From NCBI RefSeq assembly GCF_004101785.1, contig NZ_CP035130.1, forward strand, positions 744,001 through 808,000: a stretch of 64,000 nt of DNA, written 5' to 3'. A program made the translations under genes and the position numbers. Below the pieces are notes generated by a model that made no database searches, had not been told where the DNA came from, and worked only from the letters and a program-made list of their open reading frames with translations. Below are positions 7,430-16,163 of this stretch, piece by piece. How positions within the stretch are numbered: position 1 is the first letter of the stretch; every line of letters starts with the position of its first letter. This DNA is from Gudongella oleilytica. GTDB taxonomy: Bacteria; Bacillota; Clostridia; Tissierellales; Tissierellaceae.

Positions 7430-8704
7430 GTGTTGTTTTCAGAAATTGACAAGTTGATCACAGACCAGACTGGAGAGATGATCGGGTTTTTAAGAAAGCT
7501 TGTTGCTTGCAGGCTTCCTTCGACGGATGAATCTGAAGGGGATAACGCTCAGCAAATTGTCGAGAGCTTTCTTAAAGATCTTGGTTTTTCAGTTACCAGG
7601 GACGAGCCGATTGAAATCACCGAGGATGACGGATTGAACTATGGATCCAGGTATAGTGTAGTGGGTTTACTGAAGGGAAAGGGCGATGGGAAATCCATTG
7701 CCATCAACTCGCATGCTGACGTAGTTGGGGTTGGAGATATCGACAGATGGAAGCATGACCCAAGAGGCTGTGAAATAGTCGACGGCAAGATATATGGAAG
7801 GGGTGTCGTCGATGCCAGAGGGTGCCTTACAGCATATCTCTTTGCTTTAAAAGCACTGATAGATTCAGGAGTATCATTTAAAGGGGATATCATCTTTCAA
7901 TCAGTCGGCGACGAGGAGATCCTTGGTAAGGGATCAGAAAAGCTTGTAAAGGTAGGGTACACCGCAGATGCAGTTCTGGTCGGTGAACCTACAAACCTTG
8001 ATTTTTGCCCGGCAACGAGGGGTGCAGGTCAGTTTATTATCGATGTCTATGGAAGGACGACACACTCAGGTGTCGCATATGAGGGTGAGAACGCAATACT
8101 AAAGGCCATACCTATTATTGAAGCTCTCCAGAGCATGCAGTACAGGCTGGACAAGGAGCATATGCACGTTCTCTGGGAGAATTATCCTATCGCCCACGTA
8201 GCAAATATTGCACTTATTGAAGGCGGCGAATCACCAAGCAAAGTACCTTCAAGATGCAGGATATCAGGTTTAGCAGGATGTATAGCTGGAGAGACTCTGG
8301 AGGATGTTTATCGTTGGGTCGATGAAACCATAAAAGAGGCCTCAGAGAAGGACAACTGGCTTAAGGAGAATCCCCCGAAGCTGACATGGGCAGATATCAT
8401 GCAGTTTGAACCCTCTGTTAGCAGACTTGATCACGATTTTCTTGGATTAGGTGAAAAATGCCAGAAAGAAGTGCTTGGACACAGCACAAAACCCAGGGCA
8501 TTTACTGCCGTCAGTGATCTCAGGTATTTTATAGAGGATGGCAAGGGCTTGGGAGCAAACTTTGGACCGGGAAGCATCAATCAGGCTCATTCCTTTGATG
8601 AGCACCTTGATATCGATGAGCTCATCGCTGCAGTAAGGATAATCGCAAGATTCGTCTACCGCTGGACAAATACGGAAAGAAGTGCTAATAATAATATAAA
8701 ATGA
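7430..8704 (+). CDS. M20-family metallohydrolase (ArgE/DapE/ACY1 type)
   Basis: A 424-residue zinc amidohydrolase or peptidase. Metal and catalytic motifs visible are NSHADVV (first metal His and the Asp two residues on), YGRGVVDARG (bridging Asp) and QSVGDEEILG (catalytic Glu pair); the dimerisation-domain His is in TTHSGVAYEG. Likely substrates are N-acyl amino acids or small peptides. GTG at 7430 is preferred because AGGAGG ends 7 bases upstream; the earlier GTG at 7421 lies inside that ribosome site. It is 19 bases before an aminotransferase gene, which suggests that the freed amino acid is transaminated. Confidence 0.85.
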   Translation: MLFSEIDKLITDQTGEMIGFLRKLVACRLPSTDESEGDNAQQIVESFLKDLGFSVTRDEPIEITEDDGLNYGSRYSVVGLLKGKGDGKSIAINSHADVVGVGDIDRWKHDPRGCEIVDGKIYGRGVVDARGCLTAYLFALKALIDSGVSFKGDIIFQSVGDEEILGKGSEKLVKVGYTADAVLVGEPTNLDFCPATRGAGQFIIDVYGRTTHSGVAYEGENAILKAIPIIEALQSMQYRLDKEHMHVLWENYPIAHVANIALIEGGESPSKVPSRCRISGLAGCIAGETLEDVYRWVDETIKEASEKDNWLKENPPKLTWADIMQFEPSVSRLDHDFLGLGEKCQKEVLGHSTKPRAFTAVSDLRYFIEDGKGLGANFGPGSINQAHSFDEHLDIDELIAAVRIIARFVYRWTNTERSANNNIK

Positions 8705-8723
8705 ACTATAGGGAGGTAGAGCG

Positions 8724-9905
8724 ATGAAATTGCCTGTCAACAGAATGAAAAATATCAGCTTCAGCGGAGGAATAATCGAGATACTTAAAAAAGCATCTGA
8801 ACTGGAAAAGAGTGGGAAGGATATCATCCATCTGGAAATGGGAAGGCCTGACTTCTCATCTCCTGATGTTGCAATCGAAGCTGCCATACAGTCGCTTAGA
8901 AAGGGGCAGGTACATTACAGCGACATCGCCGGAGTTGAGGAGCTTAGAGTTGCGATCTCCGAGGATATGAAGGCGAATATGGGCTTGGATTACGATCCAT
9001 ATAAGGAGATAGTTGTAGGCGTAGGCTCAGTGGAGGGTCTGTACGTTGCAATGATCAGTCTATTGGACGTCGGTGACGAGATAATAATGCTTACGCCATG
9101 CTTTCCGGCCTATTTTGACCAGGCTTATCTTGCAGGTGTAGTCCCTGTTGCAGTCCCATTGAAATTCAGTAATGGATTCAAGATAGACCCGGATGATATA
9201 AAAAACAGCATAACTGACAAAACCAGGATGATAATGATAAACACTCCGAATAATCCAACCGGAATGGTATTCACTAAGGAAGATCTGGATATATTAGCAG
9301 ATATCGCGAAGGAATACGACCTTTATGTGGTTTCTGATGAAACCTACAGCTCGTTTATATATGACGGTGAACACATATCCATAGCTAAGCTGCCTGAAAT
9401 GAAGGAGCGGACTGTCGTTGTGAATACAACATCAAAGGCATACTCTATGACAGGTTGGAGAATCGGCTACATGGCTTCCTCACCTGAAATAGCAAAATAT
9501 CTGAATAAATCGCACCAGAACATAACTACCTGCCCTACAACCTTTGCACAGTATGGAGCTGTCGCAGCCTATAGGGAGGGGAAACCCTGGACTGATATGA
9601 TGGTGGCTGAATTCAGAAAAAGAAGAGATCTGGTACTTAAGTATTACGACGAGATCGAGGGAATAGATTACATAACCCCTGAGGGAGCTTTCTATGTCTT
9701 TGCCTGCATCGATGGCCTTGGGGCAAAGGCTGACGAGTTCTGCGACTATATCCTCAACGAAGCAGGAGTATCCATTGTACCGGGAGATGCCTTCAGACCA
9801 GAAGAGGGCGCCAATTTTGTAAGGATCGCTTATTCGAATTCCTTTGAGATCATTGAAGAAGCCATGAAGAGGATCAAGGCAGCAGTGGAAAAACTGAAGG
9901 CTTAG
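8724..9905 (+). CDS. Class I/II pyridoxal-phosphate aminotransferase
   Basis: A 393-residue fold-type I aminotransferase of the AspC/AspB type. PLP-binding Lys lies in TTSKAYSMTGWRIGY, with NTPNNPTG near residue 172, VVSDETY near 206 and the substrate-carboxylate Arg near the C-terminus (FVRIAYS). Start ATG follows GGGAGG by 7 bases. It lies between an M20 hydrolase and an amidohydrolase in what appears to be one transcript. It would convert an amino acid to its 2-oxo acid; specificity is not predictable. Confidence 0.9.
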   Translation: MKLPVNRMKNISFSGGIIEILKKASELEKSGKDIIHLEMGRPDFSSPDVAIEAAIQSLRKGQVHYSDIAGVEELRVAISEDMKANMGLDYDPYKEIVVGVGSVEGLYVAMISLLDVGDEIIMLTPCFPAYFDQAYLAGVVPVAVPLKFSNGFKIDPDDIKNSITDKTRMIMINTPNNPTGMVFTKEDLDILADIAKEYDLYVVSDETYSSFIYDGEHISIAKLPEMKERTVVVNTTSKAYSMTGWRIGYMASSPEIAKYLNKSHQNITTCPTTFAQYGAVAAYREGKPWTDMMVAEFRKRRDLVLKYYDEIEGIDYITPEGAFYVFACIDGLGAKADEFCDYILNEAGVSIVPGDAFRPEEGANFVRIAYSNSFEIIEEAMKRIKAAVEKLKA

Positions 9906-9924
9906 TCTTGAAAGGAAGACAAAA

Positions 9925-11562
9925 ATGGATATCATACTGATAAACGGCAAAATAAGGACAATGGACAACAAGCGAAGCATTGTAGAGGCAGTGGCGATTG
10001 CTGACGGAAAGATTTCAGCTGTCGGCTCTATTGATGAAATGCTTAAATTAAAAAAAGAGAATACAAAGGTATTAGATTTAAACCTCAAAACAGTACTTCC
10101 GGGCTTTAACGACAGTCATGTTCATTTACTGAACTATGGCTACAGCCTGACAAAGGTAGACTGCAGCGGGGCAATATCCATAGATGAGGTCGTGGAGAGA
10201 GGTAAGACGTTCATATCAGAAAAGAGTATCAAATCTGGTGAGTGGGTCCTTGGAAGAGGCTGGAACGACATAATGTTTAAGGAGAAAAGAGAGCTTAACA
10301 GATATGATCTGGACAGGATTTCTCCAGACCACCCGATCTCTTTTACGAGAATTTGTGAGCATATCACAGTTGCAAACAGCAAAGCCCTTGAGCTATGCAA
10401 AATATCGTCCGGTACTCCTCAGCCTGTTGGCGGCCAATTTGATGTAGATGAGAAGGGTGAACCTACTGGAATATTCAGGGAAGCTGCCAGATATATGATT
10501 TATAAAAATATTCCTGATGTAAATAAGGAAGACATAAAAACGATGCTGAGGAAGGTCATGGAAAAAGCTTCCTCACTTGGGATCACATCGGTCCAGACCG
10601 ATGATTTTGATACGTTTGCAAACAGAGATTACGACACGATAATCCAGGCTTATAGAGAGCTGGCAAAAGAAGGTGAGCTGCCGGTTAGAGTTTACCAGCA
10701 GTGTATTTTGCCTGAGCCCGAGAGACTGGTGACTTTTCTTGAAAAGGGCTATAAAACGGGGCAGGGCGATTCATTCTACCGTATCGGACCCCTTAAGCTT
10801 CTAACTGATGGATCACTTGGAGCTGGAACAGCTTACTTGAAGGAGCCTTATTCCGACGAGCCTGACACAAAAGGAATAAGCGTATTCACCCAGGAAGAGC
10901 TGGATCATTTGGTCACTACCGCTCATAAGGGCGGGATGCAGATCTTGACGCACGCTATAGGGGACGGGGCAATGGAGATGTGCTTTAGAAGCTTTGAAAG
11001 AGCTCTCGAATCCATGCCTAAGGATGATCCAAGGTTTGGCATAGTCCACTTGCAAATCACTGACGAGGAGCTGCTCAGGAATTTCAGGGAACAAAGTGTA
11101 ATAGCATTTGCTGAGCCAATATGCGTAAACAATGATCTTCACATGGCCGAGAGCAGGGTAGGTCATGAGAGGATAATAAACAGCTATAAATACAGGACAT
11201 TGCTTGATAAAGGGGTAAGGATGTGCATATCATCAGACTGCCCTGTCGATTCACTTGACCCTATGGACAGTCTGTATGTGGCCACTACAAGAAAGGATTA
11301 CAGCGGATACCCTGAGGATGGATGGTACCCTGAGGAAAAACTAACTATGGATCAGGCTGTGTATTGCTTTACTATGGGTTCAGCTTACGCAAGCTTCGAG
11401 GAGGATATAAAGGGATCCATAGAACCAGGCAAGTTAGCTGATATCGTAGTGCTTTCAGATGACCCATTTGAGTCTTATGAACAGGAGATCAGAAGGATCA
11501 AGCCTGTTATGACAATAATGAACGGTGACATTTATTACGGGATCCACATTTTGGCATCTTAA
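9925..11562 (+). CDS. Amidohydrolase, YtcJ-like (amidohydrolase_3 family)
   Basis: A 545-residue metal-dependent hydrolase of the amidohydrolase superfamily. The N-terminal metal pair is NDSHVHL (about residue 58), later metal ligands include LTHAIGDGAM and the Asp in ISSDCPVDS, and the closing PGKLADIVVLSDDP is characteristic. Homologues act on amides, carbamates or cyclic ureas; substrate here is unknown. Start ATG follows GAAAGGAAG. It ends the tightly spaced run that begins at the sigma-54 promoter; a 60-base gap follows. Confidence 0.85.
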   Translation: MDIILINGKIRTMDNKRSIVEAVAIADGKISAVGSIDEMLKLKKENTKVLDLNLKTVLPGFNDSHVHLLNYGYSLTKVDCSGAISIDEVVERGKTFISEKSIKSGEWVLGRGWNDIMFKEKRELNRYDLDRISPDHPISFTRICEHITVANSKALELCKISSGTPQPVGGQFDVDEKGEPTGIFREAARYMIYKNIPDVNKEDIKTMLRKVMEKASSLGITSVQTDDFDTFANRDYDTIIQAYRELAKEGELPVRVYQQCILPEPERLVTFLEKGYKTGQGDSFYRIGPLKLLTDGSLGAGTAYLKEPYSDEPDTKGISVFTQEELDHLVTTAHKGGMQILTHAIGDGAMEMCFRSFERALESMPKDDPRFGIVHLQITDEELLRNFREQSVIAFAEPICVNNDLHMAESRVGHERIINSYKYRTLLDKGVRMCISSDCPVDSLDPMDSLYVATTRKDYSGYPEDGWYPEEKLTMDQAVYCFTMGSAYASFEEDIKGSIEPGKLADIVVLSDDPFESYEQEIRRIKPVMTIMNGDIYYGIHILAS

Positions 11563-11622
11563 TGTGTTACAATAGTAACGAACGAAATCGTTTCTTATAG
11601 CTGCCTTGAAAGGAGATATGAT

Positions 11623-12258
11623 ATGGATGCAGATCTATTAAGCAGATACATCATCGCTCTCACTAATTTATATGGGATTGTCCCTGATAAAAAGGTAGTT
11701 GAAGTATACAATCTTTATAATATCCCAAGAGCCAATCTGGGAGATCTGGAGATGTCAGCGTCGAGAATGAACCTGGCTGCTCATCTTGTAACAAGGAAGG
11801 CAGGCTACTTCATCAAGGATTATTTGATCTTTGGGGACAGGTATCTGGAGCTTCTGGAGGAACAGGGAGATATAGACTTCTATATTCCAGGACCGGAGGA
11901 GATACTTCGATACGAGGATGAGTTTTACTTCCAGTCTTTGAAGGAGTTCAAAGACTTTGAAAGCTGTCTCCATGATTGCTTTGAACTAGAACCATCTACA
12001 CATAAGCAATTAGTTGAGTTACTTATGATGGACTGCCAGCTTGGGTTCGACATAAAGAGCATCCTTTCTGAGCTGGAAAGGAAAAGACTCAATTTTGAAT
12101 CCATAGTCGACAGGAATAATTTCATGCATGCTTTTAAGAAAATTAGCAGAAGTTCAAGAAAATGGCAATATCGGGGTCATACATATAATGAACTTTATTC
12201 AGGAAAGAGAGTTAATGGGGTAAGGGAGAAATTCAGAAAAATATTGAAGGGTTCCTGA
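11623..12258 (+). CDS. Hypothetical protein, charged, no recognised domain
   Basis: A 211-residue soluble protein with a strong ribosome site (AAAGGAGATATG) and codon use like its neighbours. It is helical and acidic in the middle (residues about 80-130) and basic at the C-terminus (RSSRKWQYRGHTYNELYSGKR), which could contact nucleic acid or membrane. No signal peptide, transmembrane segment or Cys cluster was seen. It lies between the amidohydrolase and an M20D hydrolase, 31 bases before the latter. I do not recognise the family and assign no function. Confidence 0.75.
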   Translation: MDADLLSRYIIALTNLYGIVPDKKVVEVYNLYNIPRANLGDLEMSASRMNLAAHLVTRKAGYFIKDYLIFGDRYLELLEEQGDIDFYIPGPEEILRYEDEFYFQSLKEFKDFESCLHDCFELEPSTHKQLVELLMMDCQLGFDIKSILSELERKRLNFESIVDRNNFMHAFKKISRSSRKWQYRGHTYNELYSGKRVNGVREKFRKILKGS

Positions 12259-12289
12259 GCATAAATACAATATCTTTTGGGAGGCTTAT

Positions 12290-13465
12290 ATGACCGATTA
12301 TCTAAAGCAGGCTAAAAACATAGAGAGTGAAATAATTGCCAATAGAAGGACTATACACACATTTGCTGAGATCGGATTCCAGCTGGATAAGACTGTCGAA
12401 TATGTCGAAGCAAAGCTTAAGGAATACGGGCTCGAGCCCAAAAGATCAGGCAAGGCAGGAGTAACAGCATTGGTCGGAAAACCTGGGAATACGATCCTTT
12501 TAAGAGCTGACATGGATGCATTGCCTATGAAGGAGGAAACCGGGCTGGAATTTGCATCTGAGACAGGAAATTGCCATTCCTGCGGTCATGACTGTCACAC
12601 AGCCATGTTATTGGGAGCAGCAAAGCTACTCAAGGATAACGAGGATGAGCTTGATGGTACAGTAAAACTAATGTTTCAGCCGGCTGAAGAGCTTCTTGCC
12701 GGAGCGGTCGATATGATCGGGGCAGGGATCCTGGAGGACCCAAAGGTTGACGCTGCATTGGCGATCCATATATACGTTGGAAATGAGCTTTCCAAAAGCG
12801 GCACTGTTGCATACGCTAAAGGGCCTGCGCTGTTCTCCGGAGATGCCATTAAGATAACCATCAAAGGGCAGAATGCCCATGGCAGCACACCGGAAAAGGG
12901 TATTGATGCAATCAATATAGCAGCACATACGGTAATAGCACTGCAGGAGATAATAGCAAGGGAAACCTCGTGCATGGATAACTCAGTTGTCCTTGTGGGA
13001 AAGATATACGGTGGAGATACTGTCAATACACTTGCAGGGAACGCTGTTCTTGAGGTTTCTGTGCGAGCTACGACCCAGGATAACAGGGAATTTCTGATCC
13101 AAAGGATAAGGGAGATAGCAGAAAGTGTTGCAGGAACCTTTAGGGGAGAAGCAATTGTTGAGCACCAGTATGGCATGGGACCATTGTACAATGATCCTGC
13201 ATTGAGCGAAGATATGGCAGGATATTGTGAGGAACTGCTTGGAGAAGGCACTACCCTTAGAATACCTTTAGCCGTGGGTACTGAGGACTTTACTTCCATA
13301 GCGTCAAGGGTTCCTTCAGTAATGCTCAACCTGGGTATGGGAAGCATAGACGAAGGCTATACCTACTCCATGCATAATCCATCAATGGTTGTAAACGAAG
13401 AGGTTCTTCATAAGGGAGCCGCGATTTATGCTTATGGAGCAATGAGATACCTGAAGAAAGTATAA
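12290..13465 (+). CDS. M20D-family amidohydrolase (N-acyl-amino-acid / hippurate hydrolase type)
   Basis: A 391-residue zinc amidohydrolase. Diagnostic motifs are LLRADMDALPM (about 69-79), HSCGHDCHTAMLLGAA (about 97-112), FQPAEE (about 130) and NAHGSTPEKGID (about 200). The family hydrolyses N-acyl amino acids, hippurate or indole-acyl conjugates. Start ATG follows GGGAGG. It is the second of three M20-type hydrolases between 7.4 and 17.6 kb; the T-box leader begins about 75 bases after its stop, so it is probably transcribed separately from the transporter. Confidence 0.9.
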   Translation: MTDYLKQAKNIESEIIANRRTIHTFAEIGFQLDKTVEYVEAKLKEYGLEPKRSGKAGVTALVGKPGNTILLRADMDALPMKEETGLEFASETGNCHSCGHDCHTAMLLGAAKLLKDNEDELDGTVKLMFQPAEELLAGAVDMIGAGILEDPKVDAALAIHIYVGNELSKSGTVAYAKGPALFSGDAIKITIKGQNAHGSTPEKGIDAINIAAHTVIALQEIIARETSCMDNSVVLVGKIYGGDTVNTLAGNAVLEVSVRATTQDNREFLIQRIREIAESVAGTFRGEAIVEHQYGMGPLYNDPALSEDMAGYCEELLGEGTTLRIPLAVGTEDFTSIASRVPSVMLNLGMGSIDEGYTYSMHNPSMVVNEEVLHKGAAIYAYGAMRYLKKV

Positions 13466-13540
13466 TAATTTTTCAATCTGGGGTTTACAAATCATCTAAA
13501 AGGTGGTATTCTTTATAATATTAATTTAGTATGATAACGC

Positions 13541-13814
13541 AATGACGAGAAAGAGTAATCATGTCCCGAGCAAAGAGAGAGCCGGCGGTTGGTGGAAGCA
13601 GGCAGCAAAGGTATGATGAACACATCTCTGAGCGAGCTGGTGAAATCAGAAATGATAGTAGCCGGGTTCGGGAGCTCCCGTTATTGGGCAAGGGTATAGA
13701 TTTTTTTGTACCCCATGAGGGCGGTGTTGTGAGACATCGCTGAATAGAGGTGGAACCACGGAGATTAGCTCCCGTCCTCTGGCAAATGCCGGAGAATGGG
13801 AGCTATTTATTTTT
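13541..13814 (+). promoter_or_regulatory. T-box riboswitch leader, probable histidine (CAC) specifier
   Basis: Canonical T-box features occur in order: AGTA of the Stem I loop-E motif (13554-13557), the distal Stem I signature AAAGAGAG...GGTTGGTGGAAG (13572-13598), GAA followed by the candidate specifier CAC (13621-13623) and then TCTCTGAG, and the T-box core AGGTGGAACCACGG (13748-13761). A terminator follows: AGCTCCC (13767-13773) pairs with GGGAGCT (13798-13804), then ATTTATTTTT. The CAC codon implies sensing of uncharged tRNA-His. The downstream genes encode an amino acid importer, not a tRNA synthetase, so the leader probably raises histidine uptake on starvation. The specifier assignment rests on position after GAA; ACA read one base later would be Thr. 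Confidence 0.9.
13767..13814 (+). terminator. Intrinsic terminator of the T-box leader
   Basis: A stem AGCTCCC/GGGAGCT at 13767-13773 and 13798-13804 is followed by a T-rich run. Its 5' region overlaps the T-box sequence used for the antiterminator, the expected mutually exclusive arrangement. Confidence 0.85.
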
Positions 13815-13836
13815 CAAGACCAGGAGGAGAGGTAAA

Positions 13837-14706
13837 ATGGGAAAAATCAATAAAAAGAACCTAATGATTTTATTAACGGCAGCAATGATCACCTTAACAG
13901 CAACAGCTTGCAATCAAGGCAGCAAAGAAAGCTCTGAGGCACCAGCTAACAGACTTGAGGCAATTATGGAGAGAGGATATATTGAGGTCGCCACAGAGCC
14001 TTATTTTGCACCATATGAATTCATCGATCCAAGCAAGAAGGGTGACGAGCAATATGTCGGCAGTGATATGGAGCTGGCGAAGTATATAGCAGAGGAATTA
14101 GGAGTTGAGCTTAGAATTGTGCCTTTAGAGTTTTCAGCAGTTCTTGGGAGTATTACTGAAGGCAAGTACGACCTTGCCATATCCGCTCTATCATATACAC
14201 CTGCAAGAGCAGAAGCAATGAATATGTCCAAGGGTTATTATTTCGCTGAGAATGCCCCAGGTCATGGCCTACTTATAAGAAAAGCGGATAAGGGCATCAT
14301 AAACGGTCCTGACGATCTCTCAGATAAAATAGTAGTTGCACAAAGTGGATCGCTGCAAGAATTGTTTGTCAACGAACAGGTTCCTAAGTTCAAGGAATTC
14401 AAGAGGGTATCGGCAACAACAGATGGCTTTCTAATGGTACAGGAAGGTAAGGCGGATGCCTGTGCCGCATCAATTCCCATGGCACAGCTTTATGTCGAGG
14501 CAAATCCGGATGCAAATTTGATGGTTGTCGAGGGGTTTGAATTCGTGATGGACGAGGAAACCGCCGGAACCAGGATCGGGATCCCAAAGGGCGAGGATGA
14601 GCTGACTGAAAAAATCAACTCAATAATAGATGAAGTACTTGAATCAGGAATCTTTGAGGATTGGCATATTGAGTATACAGAGTATGCAAAGAGCTTGGGT
14701 CTGTAG
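13837..14706 (+). CDS. Amino acid ABC transporter substrate-binding lipoprotein
   Basis: A 289-residue extracytoplasmic solute-binding protein of the polar amino acid family (SBP_bac_3). The N-terminus has KK, a hydrophobic stretch and a lipobox ending TATAC at about residue 24, so it should be lipid-anchored. Family motifs are YIEVATEPYFAPYEF, DMELAKYIAEELG and the ligand-binding GKYDLAISALSYTPAR. ATG at 13837 is chosen because AGGAGGAGAGG lies just upstream and because longer versions would start inside the T-box terminator. With permease and ATPase genes downstream it forms a three-gene importer; the His T-box makes histidine or a related compound the best guess. Confidence 0.9.
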   Translation: MGKINKKNLMILLTAAMITLTATACNQGSKESSEAPANRLEAIMERGYIEVATEPYFAPYEFIDPSKKGDEQYVGSDMELAKYIAEELGVELRIVPLEFSAVLGSITEGKYDLAISALSYTPARAEAMNMSKGYYFAENAPGHGLLIRKADKGIINGPDDLSDKIVVAQSGSLQELFVNEQVPKFKEFKRVSATTDGFLMVQEGKADACAASIPMAQLYVEANPDANLMVVEGFEFVMDEETAGTRIGIPKGEDELTEKINSIIDEVLESGIFEDWHIEYTEYAKSLGL

Positions 14707-14751
14707 TGATCCAATATTTATAAAATGCTATCAGTGAAGGAGAAGCTGTGA

Positions 14752-15414
14752 ATGATCGACACAATTATAAAGCTATGGAGCAAATATGATTATGTATATA
14801 TTGACGGCTTGTTGGGAACTCTCTGGCTGGCGGCGGTAACTGTTATGGCAGCCACCGCAGTCGGGACCATTATAGCACTGATGAGGCTTTCAGGGGTCAG
14901 ACTATTGGATAGGTTCGCCGGGCTTTATATTTGTGTTCTCAGAGGCACGCCTATCCTTCTTCAGCTTTATTTTTTCTGGCTGACACTGCCAAAAATATCA
15001 CCTATAACTTTGTCAGATACTGCGTGTATAGTCATAGCTTTGATCGTGAATGCCAGTGCATATGTTGCTGAGGTCATACGAGCTGGTATCCAGGCTGTGG
15101 ACAAAGGGCAGAAAGAGGCTGCCAAGAGCCTGGGTTTAAGTGACAGAAACACATTCAGATATATTGTGTTCCCCCAAGCCATTAAGAATATACTTCCGGC
15201 ACTCGGCAACGAATACATTACTATGGTCAAACAAACATCATTGGCTTCAGTATTTTTCGTTCAGGAGCTTATGACTTCGTACAGGACTGTACAATCAGCC
15301 ACCTTTCTTGCGATCCCTTCGCTGGTAATAGTTGGGGTGATTTACCTGGTGGTAACTACGATCCTGTCAAAAGGACTTGATCTATTTGAAAGGAGGCTCC
15401 AGAGAAATGAGTGA
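14752..15414 (+). CDS. Polar amino acid ABC transporter permease
   Basis: A 220-residue inner-membrane permease of the HisM/GlnP family with about five hydrophobic segments. The N-terminal GLLGTLWLA and the [10 protein letters not shown] segment are typical, and the coupling EAA loop is [30 protein letters not shown] shortened here to its key EAA-x3-G core near residue 122. The start follows GAAGGAGAAGC. Its last 8 bases overlap the ATPase gene, showing translational coupling. It presumably forms a homodimer with the ATPase at 15407. Confidence 0.92.
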   Translation: MIDTIIKLWSKYDYVYIDGLLGTLWLAAVTVMAATAVGTIIALMRLSGVRLLDRFAGLYICVLRGTPILLQLYFFWLTLPKISPITLSDTACIVIALIVNASAYVAEVIRAGIQAVDKGQKEAAKSLGLSDRNTFRYIVFPQAIKNILPALGNEYITMVKQTSLASVFFVQELMTSYRTVQSATFLAIPSLVIVGVIYLVVTTILSKGLDLFERRLQRNE

Positions 15415-16147
15415 AAGTAAGGAGCTGATCCATGTAGTCGATTTGTGCAAGCAGTTTGGTGAACTGAAGGTTCTTAAAAATATTACTGAGACCATACACG
15501 AGGGAGAGGTCGTATCAATAATTGGACCATCCGGGAGCGGAAAGAGCACATTTTTGAGATGTCTTAATTTGCTGGAAAAACCGACCAGCGGCAAGGTGAT
15601 TTTCAAGGGGGTAGACCTTGCAGATAAAAACATCGATGTGGACAAGCACAGACAAAAGATAGGCATGGTCTTCCAGCTTTTCAATGTTTTCCCACACATG
15701 ACAGTTCTTGAAAATATAACTCTTGCTCCAATGCTGGAAAGAAAGATTTCAAAGACTCAGGCCGAAGATCAGGCGGTTGAACTTCTTAAAAGAGTAGGTC
15801 TTCTGGATAAAAAGGATGAGTATCCAACCAGACTGTCCGGAGGACAAAAACAAAGGCTTGCCATCGTGAGAGCCATGGCAATGGAACCTGATGTAATGCT
15901 GTTCGACGAGCCAACCAGCGCTCTGGATCCGGAAATGGTCAAGGAGGTGCTCGATGTCATCAAGTCGCTTGTCGTAGCCGGTATGACTATCGTCATAGTG
16001 ACACATGAGATGGCATTTGCAAGAGAAGTTAGCGACAGGGTTCTGTTTATGGCAGATGGAGAGATAGTTGAGCAGGGAAGTCCCGATGTCTTGTTTTTTG
16101 ACCCAAAGAATGACAGGACGAAGGATTTTCTTAGCAAAGTTCTATGA
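15407..16147 (+). CDS. Polar amino acid ABC transporter ATP-binding protein
   Basis: A 246-residue ABC ATPase of the HisP/GlnQ family. Walker A is GPSGSGKS (about residue 41), the Q loop is [14 protein letters not shown], the signature is LSGGQKQR, Walker B is [14 protein letters not shown] and the switch His is in [11 protein letters not shown] at 15407 follows AGGAGGCTCC and gives the family's usual length. It overlaps the permease gene. It completes the T-box-controlled importer and is followed 16 bases later by an M20 hydrolase that is probably in the same transcript. Confidence 0.93.
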   Translation: MSESKELIHVVDLCKQFGELKVLKNITETIHEGEVVSIIGPSGSGKSTFLRCLNLLEKPTSGKVIFKGVDLADKNIDVDKHRQKIGMVFQLFNVFPHMTVLENITLAPMLERKISKTQAEDQAVELLKRVGLLDKKDEYPTRLSGGQKQRLAIVRAMAMEPDVMLFDEPTSALDPEMVKEVLDVIKSLVVAGMTIVIVTHEMAFAREVSDRVLFMADGEIVEQGSPDVLFFDPKNDRTKDFLSKVL

Positions 16148-16163
16148 TCAAAGGAGAGACTAA

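Noticed and set aside
13484-13519. TTTACA / TATAAT promoter for the T-box unit
   Set aside because: The spacer is 24 bases, too long; only the TATAAT at 13514 is plausible, so no promoter was listed.
13561-13743. A 60-residue reading frame inside the T-box leader
   Set aside because: It overlaps conserved RNA structure, has no ribosome site and a composition driven by the structured RNA.
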